DNA of 64,000 nucleotides, from positions 7,292,701 through 7,356,700 of the forward strand of contig OW285195.1 in assembly GCA_935421135.1 (NCBI GenBank). Direction: 5' to 3'. Position numbers and translations under genes: made by a program. The notes below the pieces were generated by a model that worked only from the letters and a program-made list of their open reading frames with translations, ran no database searches and was not told where the DNA came from. Origin of the DNA: Bugulina stolonifera. Its lineage: Eukaryota; Bryozoa; Gymnolaemata; Cheilostomatida; Bugulidae. Below are positions 12,701 through 27,700 of this stretch, piece by piece; positions within the stretch are counted from its first letter, which is position 1; the number at the start of each line of letters is the position of its first letter.

Positions 12701-15700
12701 CAAGCCTATCAAGATGGGCAGCAGAGGCAGGCCTCCCTAGTGCAGAAATTACAGGCTAAGGTAGGTAGAGGTTCTCTAGTTTTTGTCTCTCGATCTACTT
12801 GAGCTAAACTTGCTGGCTGTTTTCTACTTTAGCTCGTACATTTACACTACTAACTGACAATGTTAAAACCGCTGCAATTCAACACTGCCATTCATTCAGT
12901 CAAAATATCTCTGTACTACCTGTTTCCTCTGCTACGACCTTTTTAGTAGATGCAGTAGAAGAAACATTGCTCTAGAACAAAACAATGAAATTACGCTGAT
13001 GTTTCAGCTTACAGTGCTATATTTTTAATTACTGAATGCATTAGAGTTTATATAATGGAAATGTTGGTTGCACTTTAATATACGAGTATAATATGGGCTC
13101 TGATGATAGGTGTTACAATACAAGAAGAAATGTGGTGAAATGGAGTTTACTATAAAGATGAAAGACGATCAACTAAAACGTGCGGTGAGGTTTATATATA
13201 AATGGAGCTTGTTGTAGTTTACTGCATTGAGTGCCGGCTTGTAGTAATAAATAATAGTAGTCAGTTCGCATTACTGAAGGTCAAAGTATTAGGTACTTGT
13301 AGAATAACAGTTTTTCGGCTTGACTAAAATGAAACCATCGTCTTTTGCCCAGCAAATTTTGTTCAGAAGAATCTATTCACTTGATTGCCTGTGTAGTATC
13401 ACTGGGGCTTGCATCGTACACTATTATTTGAAGTATTTGGTTTAACGATGTGGAGTAATGTTATCGAGATTAAAATATCGGATGGACATTACTGTTTGAT
13501 TTGCTGATTAACTTCCTGTGTAGTAATCTGGTTAGCTATATAATGTAGTAAAATATTTACATTTGTGTGTATATCCTGATTAGTTGAAGGAAACGACAGA
13601 CACTTTGCAGAATCGACTTGAGAATACTGAAGCTAAGCTCCGAGCAGTGGAGATGGACCATTCTATGGATATCGACACAGCTCTGGTGAAACTTGAGGAG
13701 GTAAGAATAACTTGACAGCGGTGACTTGGGAACTTGATAACAGCTTGGTATAAACTTGATGCATTCAGTCATGCATTATGTACTTTGCTACTAGTACTTG
13801 ATGAAAGACCTAACAATGTATTATTATATCCAATATTTGTTATTAGGTCAAGTTATTTCGTGTCATTTTTTATGTTCGGGTATCTATACCAAGAGTGGAT
13901 AACTAACAAATCATTCAAGATTTCTAAATGTTAAAATTATCTTTACTAAAATTCATTAAATATTCAAATTATTACTGAAGCATAAAACTTGATGCCAGCA
14001 ATTCTTCCCCTATGGTGCTGTAAGAGCAGTGCTACCATTGTGCCTTCCCTACCTGAGCCAAGGTGGTTCTTTATATAGACTACAACCCATTCACAATGTC
14101 TATAAGCTGCACATAGCTGACTATAATAGTTGATTATAATTTATGAATTAGTATAATGTAGATATACAGTATTATTACTAGTGTTAAAAGTATTTGTTTA
14201 GGGTAATAATGGGTTATTATGGTCTTAGTGCACTTATTGATTGGCATGTTTAATGCAATGTGAAACTGGGATGGTTAATTTATGGCTTGTTGGCCAATTT
14301 TACAAACAGTTATTATAAAAACTCATGAACAGTTATTTTATTCTATAAACCCTGGAAATAAGGGCCAGCTGAGACACCTCACGGTTTCTAGCTTTTATTC
14401 AGAGATTGCCAATGTAACTACTGCCAACGTAAATCATAGCCTTGGCTTTAAACTTAGATTGTACATTTTGTAGGAACAGCAAAGGGCAGCCTCTCTAGCA
14501 CATGTCAACTCTATGCTGAGAGAACAGCTAGACCAGGCCACAGCAGCCAATCAGAACCTCACATCAGATATACACAGACTGACCAATGATTGGCAGCGTG
14601 CCAGAGAAGAGCTGGAGGCAAAAGAGGGAGAGTGGAGGCAGGAGGTTAGTCAAAGTCGATGGGTTTGATTTGATGTGGCCTGAGAGTTTCATAATGTAAA
14701 AATTCGGAACACAATCATAGTAAAGCATTAGGCCTAAGGCTATTTTTGTTGGAGTTCAGTTACGATATGTAATGAGAAGTTTACAAGGTCATAGGTGTCA
14801 ACATCCATTACTACATGTGTTTCATCGAAATTTAATTTACTCATGTGGAATAAATGTTGGCACAGATCCAGCCCTGCCTTACTTTGCTAAAGTCACAACT
14901 GAGCAACTCTTTTGTAGGAACAGTCGTTCAACGAGTATTTCTCTGCAGAGCACTCTCGTCTGCTTAACCTGTGGCGAGCCGTTGTCTCGTTCAGAAGGCA
15001 GTTCACTGAAATGAAATCTGCCACAGAACGAGATCTGTCGCATGTGAGAGCAGACCTCAGCAGAGTACATAGAAGTATGCACTCTGCCTGTCTCAACCTC
15101 AACGCTAACCAGAGATCTCAAGACAACAGGAGTAGCGCCCTTGCTGACAAGGTTGGTATTCGTCTGCTGAATGTCATTGTTGAATTTAAAGTTGAACTGT
15201 TGACCTCATGAGGAAATATAACATTAGTTAAAGTTGGAAATACATTTTTAGGTATTTATTGTAAGTAATTTAATTAAAATTTTTATCTAGTCAGTCTCAT
15301 TAGATAGAAGTAGCCCTGAAGCTTTGTCTTACATACATTTATTTTCGTGTCACAGGAGAAATCTGGACTAGACGAGTTGTTGAGAGAGAAAACTAGAGCC
15401 TGCATTGATCTCCAAAGTAAACTTGATTCTGTAACTGATGATCTCAACTCCAAGTATGTTAGAGAATAAATTCTGAACCCTGCATAATGTCCATATTTAT
15501 GCGTTTACATATACACTTTGCAAACAGTTATTTGAATTTGAATTAAAACAAGTTTTTAGTGCATTTGATAGCAATAATAATACAGCTGCGATGTAGTATG
15601 GACAGAACTTCAATTAAAGAAAATCCCAAATGGGCTACCTCATAAAATACATGCAAGCCATGAGTTACATGTTAGCTGTGATGTTATAGGGTGAATGAGT

Positions 15701-18700
15701 TAACTGTAACCAATGAGAGAATGAAGATACAACTATCAGAAAAGGAAAAATCTATGGCTACCCTGCAGAGAACTGTGGGTGCCTTAGAACAGCAGGTTGC
15801 AGCAGACCAGAGTGAGAATGAGACAGCAAGACATCTGAGAGCTGAAACTGAAGATCTACACACAGCTCTTAGGTAAGAATAGCTACTTTCCCAGTAGTGA
15901 TGTCATTGAGTGACTACTCGTGTTGTGGTGATGTCATTGGGTAACTGCTAATGTTGTGGTGATGTCATTAGCTGACTGTTCACAAAATAGTGGTGTTGTA
16001 GTTTAACTACCCACATAGTGGTGATATCTGATTATGATGGAGTGATAGTAAAGAGCTGTCCTAACAGTCCTCACTTAGTAAGTGAGGTCATAGAGCGAAT
16101 AAGCATGTAATAGTGATGTCACCATAGTCTGGCGGCTACCCGATAGTGAAGTAGTTATTCCTACCACTTATGTATTGAGACTGTATGTTACAGAGACATT
16201 GCACAGGCTGTCATCAACGACGCTGACCACTCCCGTGATGATGAACTGAATGAGAGTATCAGCTACAGAACCGCTCGATCTCCAAGCCCTGTACAAAGAT
16301 CTCCACGTCCTTCATCTAGAGCCAAGTAAGATTTACATAACAGTATACCTGTTGATTATTTCTCTACTCTAGTAGGAGTGTGATGATTACATCACTAAAG
16401 GCAGAAATAAGACAGCTTTTTATTAATTACTTCATTGGGGAATCCTCTGAGTATGTGATCAATATGGTAACCAGAGACTTCCTCCATAATGCCGTCTGTT
16501 TTAGCCATTGGTAAATGTGCAGAACCTAGATAATTATGTGGCATGTTTTAGAATTTATAATGTTTAACATAGTACTAATTCTAGAACTGCACTTGAGAGC
16601 TAGTATGCCGGTGTTTTATACTTACTAAGGTTTTACTTTACTTTCTAGGTCAAGGTCACCACACAGACCAAGATCCCCAGCGTTTGCAGACTCTACTTTC
16701 TCTGCTGTGCAAGCAGCTCTCAACAAGAGACAACTACAGGTGAGCGAGCTGAGAGCAAGACTGTCGTCTGCTAAGGATACCAATGAGTGCCTCGGCAAAG
16801 ATCTGGGTGAAAAAGAGGCTGCAATCAGACAGCTGGAGAATAAATTAATGGAGTACAAGGAACAAATGGATACAGCGTAAGTACTGCAGATTACGTTCTG
16901 TCATCAGCTACGTTATTAATAGTAGAGCATGGTGCTGCTAACCTGCCCGCCATTGCCAAAATCGGGGCTCGCATCTTCAAAATAATGTCCGTTCACATGG
17001 AATCACTTTGCTTAACTTAGTATTTGAGTTGATAGAGCGGCTACTTGTAGCAACATATAATGTTTTCTAACGTTTCGTCCAGTACATCATATAATAACAG
17101 TATCGTTTGATGACTATGTTACCTGGTGTCTATGTAGTGTGATGTCTATGTAGTCTGATGTCTATGTGGTATGATGTCTATGTGGTGTGATGTGAATTTT
17201 AGACGTAGAGAGCAGGATGCCAGTGACAGAGACAGACAGAGATATAAGAGTCAGCTTGATGTAACAGGAAGTGAGAAAGGACAGCTGGAGAGATTGAGAT
17301 TCCAGCTAAATGAGCAGGTGAGTGATACACACACATAAAATGAGATGTTTTACTGAGTACCATGTGTATCAGGTGATATAATATACTGAGTGACATGTGC
17401 ATCAGGTGATATAATATACTGAGTGATACGCATATCAGGTGATATAATATGCTGAATGACATGTGTAGGTAAGTGCATGTAAACATGTTGTGTTATATTA
17501 TGATAGATCGACCAGCTCAACAGTGAGTGTGACAAGCTAAAACAGGCCAACTCAGAGTTACAGAGGCAGAGAGACAACTTGGAGGATGAGAAAGAAGATG
17601 TTAATAAAGACAAGGATAGACAGATCAAGGAGAACCAGAGATGGTTAGCGCATTCATAATTAGTATCGTGTTAGCATTTGGCCCTTATACGCAGACTACA
17701 TAGTACAGAGGGTGGGGCTTTCAGAAAGTCACTTAAGGTTTTACAGATTTCTGGTTATGAGTCATTACGTCTTCACTCATGTTTCTACTCAAAAGTAAAC
17801 TTCATCTGACACACCAATTTATTATACTGCTAAATGAAGCAGGTCTTTGTACTAATTGTGCTTCTATTTTGTGTGCAGAATCTCAATTTTATGCTCTCAC
17901 ATGTTGAATGATTGAATACTAGTGATTTGATTTGTTCAGTCACAAGGTGATCGAGCAGATAGAAACAAGGAACTCTAACCTAAAGGAAGAGCTTGTAGAG
18001 GTCAAGGAGCAGCTGAATAAGGCTCTGCTAGAGAAGGATTGTCTGAGACAAGAACAGAGTGATACTTCAGATGCTCTGAGTAAAGTAGAGCTACAGAACG
18101 CTGAGCTTGGTGAGTGTGAGGTTCAAGTGGACACCACTGGTCACTGTGGATTAGTAGATCAATTCAACCAATCAGCTATTTGAATGTACATTACTTGATG
18201 CATTTTGTGACGGTATACTAGCTATCGTACACCAATCTTATATATGACTAGTCTCTGCCAATACTGGAGCCATCCAACAGATTGTTAAGTTGGTAGTTCT
18301 TCTGATTTGAGTTAAAAGCATTAAATCAACCCAGTGATTAATTAAATATTGATTTTACATGTAATTTCATCATATATTGCTCGGTAAAATTTTATTAATT
18401 GGTTTATTAATAGTTTTTTTCCATTTGTTGGTTTAGAAAAGTGGTTTTACAAAACTATCCGTTAGTTCGTTCTCATTAAGTTTGTTTGCATCTGCTTCGT
18501 GCCGCCTGCAATGAATCTGCAGCAGACAATTGATTTTTTTTGATAATATTGTTGTAGAGGTTGAGTTAAATAGACTGAAATCGGAGGAAGCTGGCCTTAG
18601 AGATGCTTTGCTTAAGATGCAGGCACTTAATGAGGGCCTTGCCCAGGACAAGGTGGAACTCAACAAACTGGTTATACAGTTAGAGCAGAATAAACTGGTA

Positions 18701-21700
18701 CTTGAGGTAAGACTCAATGATTTGAATCATGACTTAACTACTGCCCAAGTCTTGCTTGTCATTACTTACATGACAACTAGATCAGTTAATCTATTTAATG
18801 ACACTCTGGTTTACAAATTGTATTTGGTTGATTCCATTTGTCCACTTCATCAAGTTATACTGAGAATTACAGAGTTTCATTGTTTATATGGAGTTGTCCT
18901 TTCTTTATATTCTATGCTCAAGGACCAACAACTCCTAACAACATATATTTTCTCCTCATCTATACAAATCGTTTCTAGGGAATTTGAAACAGAAACTAAG
19001 TGATCATATTAATCTGTTAACTATGACAACAACTGCTTTACACTTACCATTCAGTGTTGAGATTGATATTTATTCATTAAAATTTTGTTGATCATCAATG
19101 TACCGATTCATATTATTTAACATCGTCTAAGGTTTGATTGGTTTGACCTGTAGGCTGAGAAACACGCTGTGGAGAATGACAAGGCAGGTATAAAGGAAGA
19201 GCTGCTCAAGGTAGAACAAGAGAAGATGGAGTTGGAGACAGAGAAATCTGGTCTGAATACAACCATCGAGATCGCTGAAAATAACATTGAACAGCTCAAG
19301 ACTGAGATCCAATATCTCAGCAAGGAGAAGGTGGAGGTGACCGATCAGCTCAACGCGGTATGTATTAGTCAGCATATTGAAGCATTGGCTAAGACAACAT
19401 ATAAATTGTCTAGTCATTGTTCATGGTCATTGTTGAACACTGCAAGTCCCATACATGTAGTTTCTCATAGTCCCCTGGTTTGAGGCTGTTACAGCTACAA
19501 TTCCTCTCTCCAGGGTAAGATAACTTGAAGCAAGCAATAATAGTTTATTGAGTGTGCAACTTGACATAAATAGTGTGGCCAATAAATTAATACAGTAATG
19601 GCGGAATCAACCACATTTATTTTATGATCAATGTGGCATTCAGAATAAATATTGAACACTAAATGCCGCCCTAATATGACTTTATGTTGGTCTGGTAAAG
19701 AGCAATGATTCATAAGGTTAATATTGCAGACGTCGAGACAGAAGAACTCTTTGGCTGAGGAGTTACTAAATGCCAGGCGGGAGACAGAGAAAACGAATGA
19801 GACATGCATACGTATCGCTAAGGAGAAGGAGCTGCTTACCAAAGAGAAGGCTCAGCTGATTGTAGACCTGACAGCCTCCGAGAGAGAAAACAGGATGCAG
19901 TCCGAGGTGAGCGTACTGTGAATCTGTGACATGACTTAACTCAAACGAGTCTACATGTGCCAGTCTTGGTTATGGATCATCCATATTGACTTAATTGTTT
20001 GGAGTCACCAATTCTGATAATCTCAAGAAATGATTTGGTTTTCTTCACTATAGTTTTTATTACACGTGTCATTACTCATTATCTTCATTGGTTTTACTTA
20101 GGTTGAGTGATTATACTAAATACTAACATTGTGTGCTGTAGGTAATTGCTGGACTACGTAGTGATAAGGATGCCCTAGAGACAGCCCTGTATGAGCAACA
20201 GCAGGTAAACAGCAACCTGGAGACTAGAAAAGAACAGCTGGAGGGAGAGAACCAGGAGCTCATTGTCAAGAAAGAATCCCTCCAAGGTGAATAGTCTCTA
20301 CATTCTTACATAGGTCATTAAGTCAATTTGCTCTACAAAAGAGTGCCATTTCGTTACTGACAACATTAATTCTATTTTCCCCACTTAAAGTGTCTTAATC
20401 AACTGTTTTTTAAAACTGGAAAACTGAAAACTGGATTATATTAAAAATGCAAATGATGTCGAGTGTAGCAATGCTACTCTTTGTACCTGAAGGTGAGATT
20501 GCTTCACTGAGGTCAAACCTACAAGCCGAAGTAGACAAGTTTGAGAAGACCAGAGATGGTCTGAGTTCTCGACTCCAGTCTACTGAGAGTGAGTTGCAGA
20601 CGGCTCTACAGAATGAGAAGACAGCTCATGAAGAGGATGTGGAGAGGCTGTCAAGGGAAAAGGTGAGTCATTACTCTTATGTACAAATGTTACTTCATGT
20701 TAAACTTGTTCACATCTTTGAACTTATTGCAATAATATTAGTGGTTTCCCCTTAAACATAATTAAGATTGTAGCCTATGTCCATAGCAATACAATTTTAT
20801 TGTGGACTATCTTTTCACCACTCCTTATAATCTGTGTGTAGGAGAACCAGAGGCATGAGATGGAGACAGAAAGGGAACAGATACTGTCTGCCCATCAGAC
20901 CGAGAAGGAGGACATGACAGAGAAGTATGAAAGAGAAAAGGAAGAGTTAGAACAGGAACTTGCTGCCACTCAGAAGGACAGAGATGATAGCCTCATGTTT
21001 GCTGAGAATGAAAAGCAGCAGGTAGGTTGGATCTTGTTGTCATCCTGCCATACTTGCTCTTGAGTTAGACGGCTCTTGATGGTATTTCAACTTGTTAGTG
21101 TATGAACTTCTTTCCATTTGGATTTTTAATGTGAATATTTATGTTTCACACGCAAATTTTGATTGGTTGATTTCCTTCTACTAGGCACTCTCACTAATAG
21201 AACAAGAGAAGAGTTCTTTAGCAGAGAAGTTAGCGAACACACAGCGTGACCTACATAATGCAGAGCTTGACCTAGATAGAACCAAGATGGAGGCTGCTAC
21301 TAAAACTGAGCAGGACAAATCCAGGTATAGTTAATCACCAGCAGAAGATAATTGACTTGCAGACGAGTATTAATGTAAAATCACGTGATTGGCTGACCAT
21401 GTAATTGCTCTTCTTGCTGCATAGGATATAAGTTTGCTAACAATTGAGCTCTTAAAGTCTGTTAAAAGTATCTTATGTTCATAGTGATGAGACATCAAAG
21501 GTATTATCAGTTGGTGAGAGAAGTGTGTGATGTGTATTGAGTCAAATAGGGGATCCATAGAGTTGCCCATGTTGCTGATGCATGGCTTGCGGTGATGCAT
21601 AATCATGAGTGTATTAGCCAACTCATGTATCATAGTGATGCGCATTTTATTCACTATCTGTATACTATGTTTATTGGGCTAAATTGGTAGAATAATATTG

Positions 21701-24700
21701 TTATTGAGAGAACTCACTTGTAAAGCATGGCTTGTGTGTAATTTTCTGATAAGAAAATCTGTCAAAATTGTTGCTCTGCTGACGCGTATCCGCTGAATAC
21801 AGTTTATCTTGCCTGCATAAAATTTTTTGTTTTAGTACCCTGTTAATAGTGTCTTATAGCATGATTCTATAAATATATGTTCATGAGGAATATTGCACAG
21901 AGGCACTCTGTATGGGCAGAACTTGTCATAATGTATCAGCACAACTCAGAAGAAGTGTCCGTCCTTCTTCAAATAAATTGAATCAGTTTGTTCCTTTAGT
22001 AGTTGGGATTGGATTTGTCACAAAAGCCCGAGATCTAGATCCAGTTTTTATGCAGAACAGGTCGTCTGCGAGTGTTCAATCAGTTGGTTGTCTATTGCAT
22101 AGTATTTGCCTACTAGTCCATTGATCTCTAACTGTTATCAACTTAGTATCTCCAACCTTGAGATGGAACTCAGGAAGTTTAGAAATCAGTTTGAAGAGGC
22201 CACCGACAGCCATGAGAAAGAACTCAAGAATCTAAACAACCAGATCACCGACCTCAACCGACAGAAAGAGGCTGCCTTACGAGAGGTTAGTTCTATGTGA
22301 TTCATGTGTATGCTGGTGGATAACCTCTTTTTGTACCATACCTTTTGGTATGATCATCAATGTCTGTAGATGGATTGTTATGTGATGTATATAGGTTAGC
22401 CATTTTGTTCTTCAAAATTTATTCTATTGCAAGAGGGCTTTGAGATTATATGACTCTATGGAATAATATTAATATTCTAATTTTTTATGAGTTTTGGTTT
22501 TTTTGTGTGATACAGAAAGTCTTGCATTGCTGAGATGTCAATGCGGAGCAACTGAAAAGTTCTGTCAGAGATTGACAAACACAACTTGACTTGGAAGCAA
22601 ACACTGTGTGTTCTGAGTGAATAAAAGATGAAGTACGGTAGCTCTATATAATACCTTCCATCAGCATATCCACATGTCTGTCTGTGTGTCTGCAGGTAGC
22701 AGAGCTGAAGGTACAGTTGAAGATGACTGAAGAAACGAGGGATTCGATTAGGAGAGACCTCATTGAGGCTAATAGAAAGATTAGAGAAGGTTTGTAATAA
22801 ATTCCATTAGAGTATGTCATGATATCAAGTCTAGACAATTTTACTAAAATTATTTCCTGTCTATATTGCGAGTTTTTAAATTGTACACATGTTAGAGTCG
22901 ATAGAATTCTAGAATGCTGAATAATGTGATTACCTTCCTATAACTTATAATTATGTATTCTTTAGAATGAAATATTTATTATGTATGAGAATAACGCTAT
23001 ATTATATATTGGCAGTTATTTCTATATCCTTAGGGTTATAATCAACATGAAACTTGTCTGTGTACATGCAAGTTATGTATGTTTTTTTTCACACATCACC
23101 TGTTAACTACTTACATGTATGTACATGTAAATACATGTCAAACTGTTTTCTATTATAAATTTATTCATCCATTTACCTCTGTGTTAATAGCTGAAGAGAA
23201 CATGGAGCTTCAGCGTAAACAAAACTTTGATCTCAAACGTAATGTAAATGATGAAGTTCGTGAGAAAGAGGCTGTGAGTAAAGCGGCCAATGAGCTGAGA
23301 TGCAAGGTGAAGGCCAGCGAGGGAGAGAAGGTGGACCTGAGCAGAACTATTCAGGAACTCAGGCAGAGAGTGTCGAGTAAGTAGCAGTGATATCTAGATC
23401 TAGCGTTCAGTATAGTTATCGCGCATTATATATGTGAAAACCTGTTTAGAGATTCTTGGTGATGGAATGTGTAACCTCTGCTGTGATTGGCTTATAGAAC
23501 CTCTACTTATGTTTATATAGTATTGGAAGAACAGAAACTAGGAATACAAAAGGAATCCTCAGAGCTTCGTAACACACTGCGGGAGGTAGAGAAGGCCCGA
23601 CTAGATGCCAGGAGAGAGCTGCAGGAGCTAAGGCGTCAGATTAAGATGTTAGATGGAGAGAAGACTAAACTGTGTACAGAAGTGAATGAGTTGCAGAACA
23701 GGGTAGCTAGAGATGAGGATAGAGAGGAAGATAGCAGGAAGGAGAACTTTGGTCTTAAACAAAAGGTAAGTATGGGGTACTTGGGCTGTCCATAACATCG
23801 GTGTTGGCTACTAGCAACACTAGACTCTGACAAAATGCAGTGATAGTCATGTTCAGTATTCTGAGGTTTGAATAGAAGTTGTGTGATACTTGTACATACA
23901 GGATGATTCAGCTACTACCATTATTTGGTAATTGTTGTGGAATACCTTATGGGAGGTGACAACTCCAAAATAGTACAAATTCAAAGGGTAGATAACATAA
24001 TTATCATAATGGTTTTATGGAGCATTTCAGACACTGTACTTTACATTTCACATGATAGGTTGTGGAGACTGAGGCATCTAGAGAAGCATTGAGGAAGGAA
24101 CTGGCCAATCAACAACGTCGACTTGCTGACTTTGAAGATCAAGCGCGAGGTGTAGAGAAGGACCTGAAACTAGCTCTGGAGGAGTCTCGGGCCTCCGAGA
24201 GGAGACTTGATGATAACAAGAGAAATCTTGAGATACAGATGGAAAATATGAATGCCGAGATACAGGTAGGTAGTTATCTCCACTTGACTTTGCAAGAATT
24301 AATGAAATTTCTATTATATACCTGAATGAAGACTAGTAGTTATTGTGAACTAAGTGTAAGTTAGTACTGATATGACGTGACGTTTTGGTAGGTGTTATCT
24401 GTGGATTATATTGATCAGATCATTCAATATAATGTCCGTGAAATGAGTGTGCAACACATATTGCTTTTACTTCTTGCAGGAGCTGAAACTAGCACTGAAT
24501 GGTTCAGAGGGCAGAGTGGAAGCCCTGGAGAGTCAGCTAGCTAGGCTGGAGGGCAACAGACGAGATCTGGAATATAAACTGGCCAGCATCCACTCCTCCC
24601 TCCGCCGTTCCATTGGGTTCAGACAAGACAACTACGTGGATGGCAGAAGTTTGAGACCCAGAAGTCAAAGCCCTCGCAGACGACCCACTTCTCCCTCTAA

Positions 24701-27700
24701 GGGTGGGTACTAAGGCTACAGATTTAAATAGAAGGAGGGTCAATATTTGTTTACTCTATCACAACTATTTAGTTATTGTGGATTGGTTAATAAAAATGTT
24801 TTATGGGGCATTTTTATGATTATGTAAAAATACAATGTTTGACTGTACTTAATTCGTTTCTATATAACATGTTGTCATAATACTTTCTGTAGGATTTGAC
24901 AACACGTACACCACGACTACAGATGGAAGAGGTTCTCCCATCCCCCGCACAGGTTCACCAGACCGTACTAGGTCAAGGTCTACGTCTCCCATACGTCGTA
25001 CGCTGTCACCTTCCCGAGCAGCTCTAGATGAGACAACATCATCAGCAGCTGACCTTGACCCAGAGGCTGTACGAGTCGCACTGAGAGAGTATGTCACGCT
25101 GATGGCAAACACTGAGCGAGAGAGAGATGATGCTATAGCACAGGTGAGTTCTGATTGGTTGACTGCATGGTGAGAGCTTCTTATTGGTTAGTATTAAGTA
25201 ACTGAATTCTTATTGGTTGGTTACTTCTCTGGGTTAATATATTAATATACTATTTTCTGTGTTTACTTATTCAGTTATATCAGCTATCTGTGGCCAGTAT
25301 TTGTATAGCTATAATAGGACTCTTGTTAGTTGTTATACTAACTGTATGGTAGCTAACTCTACTACATACACCTAGTGCAGTCTACTGTATAACATTCCCT
25401 CTATGTTATCTCATATATAATCAACTGCTTGCATCTACCACCCAGCAGGCAGCATTTGTTACTGTGTGCTGCTTGGTAGCACTCTTACAATGCAATCTTG
25501 TTTATGTAGTCAGAACAACGGTTTTTATGCCCAGTTTTACTATACATTGTTTGAGCTGAAGCCTAGTGCCCCTTAACTTGTTCATACAAGCTGGTAAGAA
25601 TTCAGGCCTTTCAATTAATTGACCCATTCAATGATATGGTATGGGGCCCTGTAGACCACTTGTCACTTGTAATCACTTGCTGCTAGCCGCTACCTCGAAG
25701 TTGAGAGTGCCTGTGTTATACTGTCCAATAGAATACAGTAGTATAGAATGGATCGAAGAGCACTTGCTGACATATGTGTCAATTCACCTACTGGCTCATG
25801 CCATTGCTGCAGAAAGGTAACTACTTTCTACAATAATTTGGGAAAAGTACCTCTTGTTGCTTGTTATGCTTTCTAAAACCTAATGACATGTAATACAGGT
25901 TAGAGGATTGAATGGACAGCTAGCAGAGTTGTCAGCTGATAGAAGTCGTGTGGAAGAAAGACTAAATACTCTACAGAAGTCCATGACTGAGGTGGAGGAG
26001 GATAAGAGAGGTCTCGGTAAGTCTGCATGGTGTAATATGGATTTCAGGCTATTAAAGTCCAGAATTGTTCAGTCAGGCATTTTGCTGCATATCTTCTCTG
26101 TTATGTAATTCATGTTAGACCAACAAGGCGCTTACATTATATTGTTATATTAGTCATTCTATATTACCTACAATCCTTGTATTATACACTAAAGTAAGGT
26201 TTACTTTCAATGGTCTCTTGTCCTGTCTCAATAAGGTATCAATTACTATTTCTCTGAATTTGTTTTTATTCTAAAATTACTGTGTTGTATTATTATTTCA
26301 GGCAGTTGACAGTGATTGATTGATTTGTAATTCCTACCCATAATGCATTGAAGTGGCTTCTGTTTGATTTGTCCAAACAACTTTACCTGCGTGTGCAATA
26401 ATTTACCTGTGTGTATGATAATTACCTGCAGCCGTTACATTTTTATCACATTACATTTAGTGTATGAGAAAACCAACGAGCAAAAATTGAAAAGTTATTT
26501 AAGAGCCCAAAATGTCCATTGGCATCCATCTCTATTAGGATTGATATAGTAATGTGCTTACATGTATACATTCAATATCTACATGTATTTTGTTCAACAG
26601 TAGTTCTGATATTAGATCACCTACATGTGCATACATTCAGTGTGTACATGAATTTAGCTGTACAGCTATGATTATTATTTATACCCGCACTATCTTTCCG
26701 GCAGACGGCAGATTTGCGAGTGCGCAGACGGCTCTAATGCTTCAAGAAGAGACAATCAGACGCAATGAGAGGGAGAGGAAGATAATGACAGATAAGTTGA
26801 CTAACCTAGAGAGGTCACTGAATGCGTCAGAGAGCGAGAAGAAACAACTCCAAGAGAGAACCACCAAACTTAAATCTGTGAGTGCGCTATATTTCCATAT
26901 CTCAAACATTGACTGTGCATCTATACTTTAAACGTTATATTAGCTGTGTTTCCATATTCTAATATCAGCTGTGTTTCCATATTCTAATATCAGCTTGTTT
27001 CCATATTTCTAACATCAGCTGTTTTTCCATATTCAAATATCCAACAGTTTTCTTATCCATCTTTACAATTATTGCGTCCCACGTTGCTTCTAGAACCATC
27101 TTGTTCTGTTATAATTCTCAGGATCTACCTTCAAAGTTTACATGTTAATTTAGCCTCGAACTCATCATACCTACCGCAAGCGTAAGGTAGGTTGGTATTG
27201 TACCACCCCACCATGTAGTTTGCTTTATAGTTAACTAGATTTTTAGACTACGGCATGTATTAGAGAATATTCATCTGTAATGATAGAATACTAGAGCATG
27301 TGAAAGTATGAACTTGTCATCAACCACCTGCCATGCATGTTAAAGTACTATCTTGTCATCAGGCACCTGTTGTTCACTCTGTACATACACGTAGCTTTGA
27401 TTTCTACCACTAGAATGCATTTTGCCGTTGCCTTGCCACACAAGTTTGACCTTTGTATGACACACTTTCTGGTCTCATTAGGTTCTCTCTCACTGTTGTT
27501 ACTCAAGAGAATATAACTCTGTCTCCCACTCATGGATGCACTTGTTTGTAACTGATCGTGTTTGTAGTGTGCTATGTTTACTACAGTAGTACTCTTGGAC
27601 TGACTATTATATTGGTTGGCTAATTTGATTATATGTTGCTAGGATATCGCTAAGATGGAGGAGGATAAGAAAGCATTGAGGTCTTCACTGGAAGATGCTG